Shown here: positions 1 through 11,460 of the stretch, piece after piece | Layout: each line of letters begins with the position of its first letter | Position numbering within the stretch: the stretch's first letter is position 1 | Assembly: GCA_031216915.1 (NCBI GenBank) | Contig: CM062294.1 | Span: 387,677,217-387,741,216, forward strand | DNA: 64,000 nt | Reading direction: 5' to 3' | Source of the DNA: Pictodentalium vernedei | Lineage: Eukaryota; Mollusca; Scaphopoda; Dentaliida; Dentaliidae | Program-made: the position numbers and the translations under genes | The notes under the pieces: generated by a model | Databases searched by the model: none | The model's input: only the letters and a program-made list of their open reading frames with translations | What the model was told of the DNA's origin: nothing

Positions 1-1409
1 ACTAAAAGGCTTCCTGCGTTCTCCCTCCGATCCGCCGTCACTGGGTGTGCATTAGGTTAATTTATAGTGCTCGCATCACCCCAAAATTCCTTCTAGACCG
101 CAACGGACGAACCCGGCTGCCGAACCATTCGGTGAATGGACGCTACACCGGGCGAGCTAGCGGACGTCAAAGGCCGTCGAACCTACTAGGGTCCTCTTAG
201 GCAATTGGCGTATTTACATGAGCACTTTTCCGCTAGCCCTTCATTAATTGTGACGACGGAGGCACACTGTTGGAAGACATCACAGATACATCACCCTAAT
301 CTTGATCGTCTGAAATAGAAATTGATAAAGTAGAGTGACCCTGCGGGGAAAGGACCGGAGTGTCCAAATCCCCAACAACATACCGTGACATACGCTTCCC
401 ATATTGTCATCGAAATCATACGATACAGAACAGGAGTTAATGCGAGTACACTGACCACATATAGAATGATAATAAAGTCAGAGGAAGACTTCCTCTTAAA
501 ACAATTGATCAATATCCTTTCAATGTGAAAAGAAAACAAGTCCTGGTACTCGCACTAACCCCTGGCAATCAAAATACATAATAATAATATGATCCATTAA
601 TATAGAAAAAATAATTGAAATCAAAATATTTTGAAAAAATATTTTTTCAGAACAGCCCAAGTTTCTGAAAAGTAACGTTGAGCCCCAATGGATCCCAAGC
701 CTAAGTGTGGACAAAAATTTTAAAAATATTTTAAACAATTAATTCAACACTTACGAACAATAATAATGTATGTAGTTATGATTAAAATAACATCAAGATA
801 TTATTTTTTAGAAATCCCCCCCTCACACAGAGGGCTGTTGTAAATGTAAACAATGAGTGTAAAAACACTAAAATAAGACTCCAGGCACCCAGGCCCGAAA
901 TCAGTTACCAAAAATACACTATCTGATGCAAAACAGAGACTTCCAGGGAAGAAACTGCAGAACATCAGATGGTAGATGCAGAACACAACGCCTAACCACC
1001 CGTAGGTGAAGACGTAAACATGGGGAAAGAACAGAATTCATTCTGTTATTCAGCTAAAACTCCCAAGAAAATTTAGTAATAATAATTACAAAAACTATGC
1101 CAAAAGCATGGGAGAATAGCAAGGGGGAACTTAAAGGACAGGGAGAGAGGAAAACACTTAAAAAAACAGTGTAACTAAATAATCAGAATGACAACAAAAT
1201 GGCTGCTGCCTTGAAAATAGGTAACTTAACATAATTTCATTAAAAAATTTTAAGTTACAGCCCTGATAATATTCTGTCACACATTCTTTTCCTCTCCTCC
1301 TTCTCTATCCTCCTTAGAATCACCATTTCACTAATATTTATGTGTCTGGCATCATTTAAACTGAGATTTATAAGCACAAAGATCAGTCAGATGTTAACTG
1401 ATGAAGGGC

Positions 1410-1619
1410 CAAACTTAGAATGATTAATGGCGCCAATTTCGGAACGTCCTTGACACTGCGCATGCGCAGTAGGGGCGAAGTGTGGAGGGCCTTTCAGGAC
1501 ATGTTTTCTTTAGTTTTAGATGCAAATTTTGGGGATTGGGGGGCAAAATTTGTGTTTGGCCCTATATTTTAAGAGTTAGCACCAGCTATGTCTGGGTCAT
1601 TGGTACAGTATAAAAATAT
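1410..1619. repeat. Right inverted terminal repeat of DIRS copy D
   Basis: It runs from GGGCCAAAC through GGCGCCAATTTCGG to the terminal GTATAAAAAT. It is the reverse complement of the left ITRs of copies A and C. Its left partner is outside the window. Confidence 0.8.
1457..1468. promoter_or_regulatory. NRF-1/EWG-type palindrome in DIRS ITR (copy D)
   Basis: The sequence TGCGCATGCGCA is a perfect palindrome matching the consensus of metazoan NRF-1 family factors. It sits in the ITR upstream of the leader and gag, where a DIRS promoter would be expected. A promoter role is inferred. Confidence 0.45.
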
Positions 1620-1837
1620 AGAGAATTTTCTTTGTTCCAGACTCAGTTTTACAAGTGAAGTCTTCTAGCCATGTTAGGTAAAGAGGAAAATTTTTAGTAA
1701 TAGTTTTGGAATATTCTCGTTACAATGGCTGCTATTGCTCTTGAGAGAAGTGTGATAAACTTCCACATCCGATATTTACTGACTAAAGTCTGTTTCGGAT
1801 TGATGGTACCTTACATAGCAAACAAATCTGTTGGATG

Positions 1838-2140
1838 ATTTATTTATATATTTGGGTTTAATGACATTTTCGACAGCAAGGGTCACCTTGTGTAGGAGAG
1901 TTATATGGGTTGAGAAAGCGGGAGTGCCCAAAGAGAACCACCGAGTAATGGCGAGCAACTGTCAAGCTCCCCAACATACTAACTCCACACAAGCAGAGTT
2001 AGCACTGGTTGAAGACAAGTGCACCATCGACATGCAGTATGCCTTAGTACACAATGTCATCATGCCCCCACATGGGCAATGGGGGCAAAGTGTCTTGCCC
2101 AAGGACACAATGTGGTTGCTGCAGGTGGGATTCGAAAATC
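1838..2140 (-). mobile_element. tRNA-derived SINE, head truncated
   Basis: It reads on the minus strand and the T-rich low-coordinate end is its A-rich tail. The body shares the CTTGGGCAAGACACTTTGCC-type block and the TACTAAGGC block with the copies at 2265 and 44330. The tRNA-like head is cut just after the B-box region (reverse complement of GTGGGATTCGAA near 2128). The A box is missing. Confidence 0.75.
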
Positions 2141-2264
2141 TTTTGGATGAATGAAAATTTAACCCTGCCTATAGTGAATACTTCACAAATTAAACAAATA
2201 ATTCTTCTCATTAATAAAATTTAATAAAATCTTGTTACATGTGAAACAGAGTCCAAATACACTA

Positions 2265-2618
2265 TTTATTTATTTATTTATTGGTGTTTAAGGTCACATA
2301 TTTCTGCACAATGGCTAATCATGACCACGACGGTTTTACGGGTGGAGGAAGCCGGAGTACCCAGAGAGAACCACCGAGCAACGGCGAGCAACGTCAGCTC
2401 CCCAACATACCAACTCCACACAAGCAGGGTTCGCATTGGTTGAAGACAGATGCACCATCGACGTGCAGTACGCCTTAGTACACAGTGCCACCATGCTCCC
2501 ACGTGGGCAATGGGGGTGAAGTGTCTTGCCCAAGGAAACAACGCAGCAGGTGGGATTCAAACTGAGGACCTCTCGGCTTGCAGCCTGCACCTCTACCAAC
2601 TGAGCCACAGCGCCCCCC
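2265..2618 (-). mobile_element. tRNA-derived SINE, near full length
   Basis: Read on the minus strand, the head starts near 2618 with GTGGCTCAGTTGGTAGAGG, a tRNA A box. About 40 nt later comes a B-box-like GTTTGAATCCCAC. The body follows, then an AATAAATAAATA tail. The head is a typical RNA polymerase III type 2 promoter. Together with 44330-44688 it defines the family at about 355 bp. Confidence 0.85.
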
Positions 2619-3022
2619 AAAAAATCATGTGCTTGTATATGACTTATAGACGAACAACCACAGGAAACAAACCAACTAAAAAATGGATGTTCCCATGAGG
2701 AAGGTGTTAGATTATGACCCAGCCGCCAATCAAGAAGCCATGAAGGGCATGTATATACTAAATGCATACGGGGCTTACAGGAGGAAAACTATGTCCTGCC
2801 CTGTAATCGCATCTTAACACATTGTAGGGGGGGGAGGGGTGTGCTCAACGAAAAATTCATATCAAACCCCCCACACCCTCAATACTTGAATCGTTCTTGT
2901 GTTAGTCATCAAATAGAATAGGTAGTGCAGGGCTCCCTCACGTCTGACCGACTCCATAATGCCTCTAAAGATGGAGAGGGATGTGATGAACAAATACATC
3001 ATATTGACATAATCACACTAGG
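2619..3022. other. Unassigned intergenic/intronic sequence
   Basis: About 400 bp with short G-rich and C-rich runs near 2826-2880. I see no convincing coding frame, splice pair or known repeat. Confidence 0.6.
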
Positions 3023-3255
3023 AAAGTTAAAAAATTTATAGTAATTTATATATTTTTTATACTTACCAATGACCCAGACATAGCTGGTGCTAACTCTTAA
3101 AATATAGGGCCAAACACAAATTTTGCCCCCCAATCCCCAAAATTTGCATCTAAAACTAAAGAAAACATGTCCTGAAAGGCCCTCCACACTTTGCCCCTAC
3201 TGCGCATGCGCAGTGTCAAGGACGTTCCGAAATTGGCGCCATTAATCATTCTAAT
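3023..3255. repeat. Left ITR of DIRS copy A
   Basis: Begins GTTAAAAAATTTATAG and runs to GGCGCCATTAATCATTCT. It is inverted relative to 9735-9941. The outer 30 bp or so are absent from the right ITR. It contains a TGCGCATGCGCA palindrome at 3201-3212. Confidence 0.85.
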
Positions 3256-3327
3256 AACCAGTGCCTGGTAAGCGCTATGTACTCAGCGGGGAGGCAAGAG
3301 TTCCCAACTCCTGGGAGGGCCATCCCC

Positions 3328-3415
3328 GTCTGGGTCATTGGTAAGTATAAAAAATATATAAATTACTATAAATTTTTTAACATTTTTATACTGTACCAAT
3401 GACCCAGACATAGCT
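3328..3415. repeat. Internal complementary region (ICR) of DIRS copy A
   Basis: It consists of the complement of the left terminus (ending CTATAAATTTTTTAAC) fused directly to the complement of the right terminus (starting ATTTTTATACTG). It therefore recreates the joined ends of a circular intermediate, the diagnostic DIRS feature. Confidence 0.85.
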
Positions 3416-3893
3416 GAATAGTAAAAAGGCTGGAGGGCCAAGGACATAGAGCAAAATGGAATACGCTCAATAAAATAAAATAGAGTCATCCCCTGTAGGG
3501 AAAAAGAAGTAATAGGCCTTACATGTATCTTTCTTATTTATGATAAATTAGAAAGATACAACACCTTCCAAAATTGAGCTTCATACATCCATGTACTCTA
3601 TTAAAATCCAATATAATCCTTATACTAATAATTTTTAAAGTAAGCCAATAAATAAAGTAAGTCTAGAGAATAGAGACTCTTATACTCCTAAAAGTGTCTG
3701 AGGATTGCATAATCATGTCCGTTGACATATGCAATATTCAAAAGCTATACTTTAAAAACTAAGACTTGAATGAATTTTAAAAAACCTAAACTTCTCACTA
3801 AACAACCATCCCAATAACAGCTCAGAATTACTAACTCCGGAGGAGGTATCCCCTTGTTTTCATAGTAAAACAGGTGACCCAAGGGAACACCCT

Positions 3894-3907
3894 CCCCCCC
3901 CCCCCCC
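3894..3907. repeat. Poly-C tract in DIRS copy A
   Basis: Fourteen C between GGGAACACCCT and TTTTTCTTGCCC. The same position holds 26 C in copy B and 11 C in copy C. Confidence 0.9.
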
Positions 3908-4019
3908 TTTTTCTTGCCCTGGGTCAAATAGCCCAGAGCGAAGAGGGCAGCCGAACGGAGACACTGCCGAAACAGACAGCCTACCTAGCTATAGTAGCAA
4001 CTGTTAAGTGAATGACATT

Positions 4020-5905
4020 CTGAGCAGTAGATAATAGACCTAACAATAGAGGCCTCCAGAAATGGACTCGATATTTCTGAGATAAAATTCATGAATGTGG
4101 ATGGCTGAGCGCAATGAGCGGCCTTCAAAAATCTATATTAGCGACACTATTAATGTAAGCCCAAGAAGTAGAAGAACTCTTACTTCATGAGCCGAAATCT
4201 TAAGCACAACTGCTAAGTCAATGATATACCATAAGCAGTACCGATAGTTAATAGAATCCATTAACAATAAAATGGAGCGTAACGTCCTTCTACTAGACAT
4301 CAAAGACAGAAGAAGCTTACGCCCTTTGTAATAAACAGATATCTGTTTATAAATACATAAACTGTACCCAGAAAGAGTAAAGGCCTATGCCCATACGAAG
4401 ACGGAAGGACCTTAAAATAATAGGTTCCGGATAATAGGAGCCTAACTCTTATGCAACAATCCAACCTAAATAGTAACGGAAGTATTGATTCCGAAACTAT
4501 GAAAGTGAAAATCATCCATCGATAGTGCATGAAACTCACTGACTCTACAGTAAAAGAGAAACCAACAGAATTACTGTCTAAAAGGTCAGAATTTGAAAAC
4601 TACTGTTTCCAGAGGCTCAAATGATTACTTAGCTAAATAAGAACCGAAGTTAAAATCTGTATAGGAATTTAATCTAAAGATTCTAAGTCTATTTATCAAA
4701 AAGTTACTAACTGACTTAGATAAAGAGACAAAAGACTCAATTGTAAACTATCGTAGAGTGCATAGGTATGAGGTAACATAAACCTATAACCTAAATAATA
4801 ACAGGCTGCAGTAGATCTTGTGAAACAAGTATACTAAAAAATAGCAATGAGTAGTATGGAGGGATCAACAATATGAACATAATGATCCCTACACCACGAC
4901 GGAAGAGCCTCCACTTTAGCTGCATAGAATAGCGAAGAAGAGGATCTCCTATAGTAAGAAATCGCGTCCAAAGCTCGTCCAGTACAGTGCTTACAATGCA
5001 GTACGGACCACACAACGGAATACATGAAGGTTGCGACCTTGCTGGTTGTGATAAAGATGACACGATTTACTCAGTGAAAAAGATCCTCACATAGAGGAAG
5101 ATTTCACGTTAAGACCCACAGTAGACAAGAGAGTAAATTACTCATGATCTCTGTGAAGATAGAGATGCTATCAACAGAAATGTATTGTGGTTGTTTATCT
5201 TAGCAATACCTGCTAAAACAACAGCGCCGGAGGATACGCGTATCCTATCATTCCGTCCTATAGATCAATAGAGCGTTAACAATATTAGCTCAGAGATCTG
5301 GACAAGCCAACACATACGTCTGCAATTGATTAGCAAGCTGTGTCATAAATAAATCATCATTGGGCGCTCCCATAGATAGCAAATCTGATTGAATACTTGT
5401 TTGTTGAGAGTCCATTCTGACAGCAACAAGCGACCCGTAAGAGAACGGGAGTCCGATAAAACAATCAGACGACCCGGAATATGACGGACCAAAACTGAAC
5501 TTGGTGTACTATAACCAACAGACGGATTCTTTCCATTAAATTGAATAACGGAAACGAAAGAGTGCCTCCCTGGTTCCGGAGATACGCCACTACTGTCGAA
5601 TTAAAGGACAGGAATTTGGGCATGCGTTTCTGAATAATGTTCATGCAATGACATAAAGCAAGCCTAAAAAACATTATTCCGCGGAAGAAAACTGATTGCT
5701 AAAAGACTGCGGAACCCAAAGACCCTGGCACTTCGAATCCGTAGGGATCAGTATTATATCCCAATCTGTTTGACTGGCAACCGTCATAACAGCCACACTC
5801 GGGTCCGGCAACTGCGGCGGCACTCTCTGAGTCAACCACCGAATGTTTGCCCCAGTCTGAATCTCTTGTAACACTAGATAGACAAGAGAACGTGTAAATC
5901 GAGCA
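4020..5905 (-). pseudogene. Degenerate DIRS tyrosine recombinase and RNase H remains (copy A)
   Basis: Short frames match the intact ORFs of copy B. At 4791-5063 a SQPARSQPS...RRSSSSL-like stretch corresponds to the N-terminal part of the recombinase. At 5465-5911 there are matches to the RNase H region (VVAYLRNQGGT, ANIRWLTQ). Many frameshifts and stops separate them, and the recombinase active-site segment is not open. No functional product is expected. Confidence 0.8.
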
Positions 5906-5925
5906 ATTCATGGATTGCCGAAAAG

Positions 5926-8862
5926 TTGCCGTCGAAGAGAAGCTCCTCCGAGAACGAAGCGACTCTGAGAGAGTTCTTAACCTTACTATCCACGCGTGTG
6001 GATGTAGCTAGGGCTGCGTCACGTCTAACTAACTCCAATCAGCCACTGAAGGGCGGAGTTATACGTGAACAAACTACTGCCCTCAAAAGAAATTACATTG
6101 AGAATAATATCCCGTAAATCTTTTCTTGAAGACGTAATGATAACGCCTCAGTAAGGCGGATTACGTATAATAAAGCGTCTAAGTTAAGTCTACTATACAT
6201 AATGTCGTTCCCAACATTGAAATTGGAAAAGACATAAACGGCGAAAAAGAATATATGCAGTCTTTAATCACACCGTCTAGACGCATATGAACTCTCGGTA
6301 TGCCCTGCTCTGCCAAAATAAACTATTTGTATAAATGATAAAATGGCAGAAATGAGCAACGCGGACAAGAAACTAAACTATCATGCTTAGTAGCAGGCTT
6401 GTATATATATATATATAGCATCGAAAAATAAAACACATGTTGTAATGACAATATTGGACTGCGTCGGTAAGTCAGGGACAATGTCCCTGAACCGATCGAA
6501 AAATCCGAGTCCAATGACGCTATAAGTCTCTTATCCAAGATCGCAGCAATGAAGTCCGAAATAATAATCACTGGAAGATAATGCCAGAAGATATGAAAGG
6601 CATCTTCCGATACTACTAAAGGGAAAACTCGAAATCTTTCGAATCCCTTTCGCCATCCTGTCGGACCCTATAAAGCGTTCGGTCGTCCGTACCTGATGCA
6701 ACCGCGGACCGCACCGACCCAGCGCCGTCGGATAATTCCTGATTCGACCGAGAAACTGTCAATTGCTGGGATGCTGCGAAACAACTGTGCTAACTCGGAT
6801 AGCACGTCCGTCACTGAGGCCTGAGGAGAAGCGGTCTTACGATGCATTGCCGCTGGAAGCTCCGTGATCGTTACCCCGTGCATACTACCAATATGCGAGC
6901 GAACGGAGTGTATAGGCCTCGTGTCCCTTGGCTACCGGATGGCGCGACCTATTCGCCGTGGAATCACTGAATGCCGAAACTGATCGGATACTCGAGGTCA
7001 CGTAGCCAATGTGCGGTCGTGTGCCCTGCTGTGAGGATGAGGAAGCATTAAAGACAGTCTCTCGGACTGTCAATATAACGGAGCGTCCCGACCAACGGAC
7101 ATATGCTCCGAATGTAAAATATCTGAACCACAACATGCGGTCCCCTATGTTGTTGGGCGAGAGAGGGACCTCTCTCGCTCACAGCCCGGACGGACCTGGA
7201 CAAGCCAGGGACCGGACTAACAGGCTTCCTCCGATCTGTCCTCAATCTGCCGTCACTGGGTGAGTACTAAAGTAATTAAAGTGCTCGCATCACCCAAATC
7301 TCCTTCCTAGACCGCAACGGACGTACCCGGCAGCCGAACCATTCGATGAATGTACGCTACACCGGGTGAGCTAGCGAATGTCACTCCGTAGGCGATAGAC
7401 ATATTCCATGAGCACTTATTGCCGCTAGCTCTTCATTAACTATGACGACAGAGGCACACTTTTGAAAGACATCTCCATAACTCTTCGAACAAGAAACCAG
7501 AAATGCTTGGTTAGCAAGCATAAAATAATAATATATATAGCGTCGTTCAATAATTAGAAAGTTTGTGTGACATTATTGGACTATGTCGGAACTGAGGGAC
7601 GATGTCCCTAAACCGAACCAAAAATTTCTAAGTCCACCGACGCTATCAGTTTCTTATCCGGCATCGCAGCATTCTGGTCCGACGAAAGAAGCTGTAGAAG
7701 ACCAAGTCAGATGACATACACAACAGCATATGTTGTTCCGAAAGGGAAAGCTCGAAATCCTCCGAATCCCTTTCGGTATCCCGTCGGACCGGATGAAACT
7801 TTCGGACGTCCGTACCCGCTTCCGCGGAGCGTCCCGACCCAGCATCGTCGGATAAAATATATGCGACAGATTCAGTTGATGCTGGGATGCTGCGATAAAC
7901 TGTGCTATTAAGGAAAGCACGTCCGTTCCCGAGGCCTGTGCAGTAGCGGTCTTACGATGCATTGCCGCCGGAAGCTCCGTGTACGTTGACTCCCGCACAC
8001 TTCCTATGCGAACGTCCGGAGTCTGCAGGCCTCGTGTCCCTGGCTACCGGATGGTGTGACCTGGTCGCCGGAGAATGCTTGATCGGCGAAGCTGGTAATA
8101 TATCGGCGGTCACGCAGTCAAGGTGCGGTCGTGTGCGCTGACGAGAAGAGGAAGCCTTAGCAGTCACAGCGGACTGCCTATACAACGGAGCGTCCCGAGC
8201 GACGGACGTATGCTCCGCTTGCGACACATTTTGTACCACAACATCTGGGGCCAGATGTTGTTGCACGAGAGAGGGGCCTCTCTCGCTTGCCGTCCGGATG
8301 GACCGGAACGAGCTATGAACCGGACTAAAAGGCTTCCTGCGTTCTCCCTCCGATCCGCCGTCACTGGGTGTGCATTAGGTTAATTTATAGTGCTCGCATC
8401 ACCCCAAAATTCCTTCTAGACCGCAACGGACGAACCCGGCTGCCGAACCATTCGGTGAATGGACGCTACACCGGGCGAGCTAGCGGACGCCAAAGGCCGT
8501 CGAACCTACTAGGGTCCTCTTAGGCAATTGGCGTATTTACATGAGCACTTTTCCGCTAGCCCTTCATTAATTGTGACGACGGAGGCACACTGTTGGAAGA
8601 CATCACAGATACATCACCCTAATCTTGATCGTCTGAAATAGAAATTGATAAAGTAGAGTGACCCTGCGGGGAAAGGACCGGAGTGTCCAAATCCCCAACA
8701 ACATACCGTGACATACGCTTCCCATATTGTCATCGAAATCATACGATACAGAACAGGAGTTAATGCGAGTACACTGACCACATATAGAATGATAATAAAG
8801 TCAGAGGAAGACTTCCTCTTAAAACAATTGATCAATATCCTTTCAATGTGAAAAGAAAACAA
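5926..8862 (-). pseudogene. Degenerate, internally duplicated DIRS gag (copy A)
   Basis: Minus-strand fragments at 6668-6883 and 7654-7998 both resemble the same segment of intact gag (ELPAAMHRKTA versus ELPSAKQRKTA of copy B), showing a tandem duplication of that segment. The gag start near 8862-8614 keeps KRKSSSDF but loses the following cysteines. Frames are broken throughout. The 5926 end joins directly onto RNase H sequence because the RT is deleted. Confidence 0.8.
6360..8590. repeat. Two-copy tandem duplication inside gag of DIRS copy A
   Basis: Units of about 1.1 kb run from about 6360 to 7480 and from 7480 to 8590. Landmarks repeat: TAGCATCG at 6415 and TAGCGTCG at 7537, and GGACTAACAGGCTTCC at 7212 and GGACTAAAAGGCTTCC at 8322. 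Both correspond to the single region 41060-42110 in copy B. The units are diverged, so the duplication is old. Confidence 0.8.
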
Positions 8863-9734
8863 GTCCTGGTACTCGCACTAACCCCTGGCAATCAAAATAC
8901 ATAATAATAATATGATCCATTAATATAGAAAAAATAATTGAAATCAAAATATTTTGAAAAAATATTTTTTCAGAACAGCCCAAGTTTCTGAAAAGTAACG
9001 TTGAGCCCCAATGGATCCCAAGCCTAAGTGTGGACAAAAATTTTAAAAATATTTTAAACAATTTATTCAACACTTACGAACAATAATAATGTATGTAGTT
9101 ATGATTAAAATAACATCAAGATATTATTTTTTAGAAATCCCCCCCTCACACAGAGGGCTGTTGTAAATGTAAACAATGAGTGTAAAAACACTAAAATAAG
9201 ACTCCAGGCACCCAGGCCCGAAATCAGTTACCAAAAATACACTATCTGATGCAAAACAGAGACTTCCAGGGAAGAAACTGCAGAACATCAGATGGTAGAT
9301 GCAGAACACAATGCCTAACCACCCGTAGGTGAAGACGTAAACATGGGGAAAGAACAGAATTCATTCTGTTATTCAGCTAAAACTCCCAAGAAAATTTAGT
9401 AATAATAATTACAAAAACTATGCCAAAAGCATGGGAGAATAGCAAGGGGGAACTTAAAGGACAGGGAGAGAGGAAAACACTTAAAAAACAGTGTAACTAA
9501 ATAATCAGAATGACAACAAAATGGCTGCTGCCTTGAAAATAGGTAACTTAACATAATTTCATTAAAAAATTTTAAGTTACAGCCCTGATAATATTCTGTC
9601 ACACATTCTTTTCCTCTCCTCCTTCTCTATCCTCCTTAGAATCACCATTTCACTAATATTTATGTGTCTGGCATCATTTAAACTGAGATTTATAAGCACA
9701 AAGATCAGTCAGATGTTAACTGATGAAGGGCCAA

Positions 9735-9941
9735 ACTTAGAATGATTAATGGCGCCAATTTCGGAACGTCCTTGACACAACGCATGCGCAGTAGGGGCGA
9801 AGTGTGGAGGGCCTTTCAGGACATGTTTTCTTTAGTTTTAGATGCAAATTTTGGGGATTGGGGGGCAAAATTTGTGTTTGGCCCTATATTTTAAGAGTTA
9901 GCACCAGCTATGTCTGGGTCATTGGTACAGTATAAAAATAT
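9735..9941. repeat. Right ITR of DIRS copy A
   Basis: Inverted copy of 3023-3255 without its outermost 30 bp. Its palindrome is mutated here (ACGCATGCGCA at 9780-9790), unlike most other ITRs. Confidence 0.85.
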
Positions 9942-10059
9942 ATGGTGTCATTAATAGGACTTATCACCTCATATAACTAACAATGAACCATACCGGTAGG
10001 AAGAGAATAACCTCCTCTAACAGACGGTATCATGTCCGATAGGACAATGAACTCAGTCT

Positions 10060-10790
10060 GGCTGAAGCAGCTAAAGGTTTGCCTATACGTGAAGACAATA
10101 AAAGGCTGATAACTGCAGCCTTAGAAGTTCACTAAGGAGACTTACAATGCTAGCCATAGCTTATAAGTCTTCATCTCTGTGAAGACAGATATATCGGTGT
10201 GAGTTGCGACATTGAAGGCTCACTGAACGGTGACTTACAACTATTGTCGAGCAAGGTACAGAATGAAGAGCCGATATTTAACAGCCCTAAATTCCCAAAG
10301 AGACAGCAGTCCCCAGAGAAAATAAATCCAGCTATGTCACTGCATAATAACTGAAACAATCTCGCTTATGATTCTAGCTAGGCTACTATGGTGTAAACAA
10401 TAAGACTCAAGTCTATGACACCTATGGAAACATACCGAAAAGCACCATATCTTATCAGTTTTAAACCCAAAAGACAGTGGTCATAGCCTGGCTAACGTAG
10501 CTATAAGTTTTCCTCTCCATGAAGACAGATACCTCGTTGTAACTAGCGACTTGAAAGCTCACTAATTGGCGACTTACAACCCTCGTCACGCAAGGAAGGG
10601 AATGACAAGCCTCTACTCTAACAGCTGTAATTCCCAAAGAGAGTAATCTCAAGGTAGCTACACAGTTATGTGTCTCCATCTACCTGAAGACATATCTGTG
10701 TCACTTGCAGCCTTGAAAGCTCACTAAATGGAGACTTACAACACTAGCTGCAAGAAAAGACTGCTGTAACAGTACATAAGGCGACTATGA
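10060..10790. repeat. Degenerate tandem repeats in DIRS relic E
   Basis: The motif GTGAAGACA...GCTCACTAA..GGCGACTTACAA recurs near 10083-10145, 10172-10240, 10510-10580 and 10673-10742. Spacings are about 90, 340 and 163 bp. Unit origin is unknown. Confidence 0.6.
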
Positions 10791-10969
10791 TGTCCACAAT
10801 GACATTAAATGTCTTGACGCCAAGGAATAGAACACTGAGAGGGAAAAGACTACTTATTCCCTCTAACGGCTCTATTCCAAATAAGACAGCGGTCTCGGCC
10901 TATCTATGCACTATTCGTCCAACTTCAGGACGAAAAACAGGTGATTTGAAAAAACATGAGAATATTTTG

Positions 10970-11460
10970 ACAACCTCTATTGCTTTTCTTCAATAGGAGA
11001 GCCTATACCTCTGCAAGGAGAAACTCTCTTGGAAGAATTCGCCGGAAGATTTGATCAACACGTACTTGTAGTCAATGGAGCTTTGCTAGGACTGATAGCC
11101 GCAGGCCTGCCGAGACTACATACTCATCCACTGACCTTCCACAATTTTCATCCACTTTTTTGCAAGGTTGATAACCTTCTGCTAAGTGGAAAGCAACAGA
11201 AGTCTATTCTCGACGATCTCTATTGCTTCCTTCAATAAGAGAGCCTGTACCTCCACCAGGAGCGACTCCCTTTTGAAGAGATCCGCCGGAAGAATTGTCC
11301 AACGCAGACATTTTGTAAGTGGGAGTTATATTCAGAATCACAGCCGTAAGTTTTCCGAGACAACACTTAATCAACTGATCTTCTGTGACATATATCCAGT
11401 TTCTTGCTAAGTTGATAACCTTCCGTCAAATGGTAAGCAATAGAGGTCTTACTTATCACC
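10970..11460. repeat. Approximately 241-bp tandem duplication
   Basis: The block CTCTATTGCTT..CTTCAATA.GAGAGCCT..ACCTC occurs at about 10974 and again at about 11215. A weaker third copy near 11430 merges into recognisable gag C-terminal sequence (GGAGAAACCAC), suggesting local amplification of the gag/RT junction. Confidence 0.6.

Larger units (their letters stand above)
1..1619 (-). mobile_element. DIRS copy D, 5' part only (cut by window edge)
   Basis: This is the gag-5'/leader/right-ITR end of a DIRS-type retrotransposon whose remainder lies left of the window. It is almost identical to 8325-9941 of copy A; I count about six differences, including one indel. It ends in the same terminal motif (GTACAGTATAAAAAT) as copies A, B and C. 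The start of gag is recognisable on the minus strand at 291-539, where a KRKSSSDF motif matches the zinc-binding motif of intact gag in copy B. The frame is degenerate because the downstream Cys residues are lost. The sequence after 1619 does not match the sequence after copy A, so this is a separate insertion and not a tandem duplication. Confidence 0.85.
3023..9941 (-). mobile_element. Non-autonomous DIRS element, copy A
   Basis: This 6.9-kb element has inverted terminal repeats (3023-3255 and 9735-9941) and an internal complementary region (3328-3415). That is the structure expected of DIRS elements, which integrate by a tyrosine recombinase without target duplication. Comparison with intact copy B shows that about 1.3 kb covering the RT core is missing at 5905-5925. 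The gag region is tandemly duplicated (about 6360-7480 and 7480-8590). All coding frames are broken. Copy C has the same deletion and duplication, so this is an amplified lineage and not a random corpse. Mobilisation would need recombinase and RT supplied in trans. Confidence 0.88.

Noticed and set aside
2336-2767. 143-codon minus-strand frame
   Set aside because: It spans the SINE at 2265-2618 and its head; no conserved domain. Similar frames at 44346-44719 arise from another copy of the same SINE.
1-9941. Tandem segmental duplication linking DIRS copies D and A
   Set aside because: Sequence following the right end of D (after 1619) does not match that following A (after 9941).
10060-10790. 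CRISPR-like repeat array
   Set aside because: Units are long, diverged and irregularly spaced, within a eukaryotic retrotransposon relic. No cas genes or prokaryotic context.
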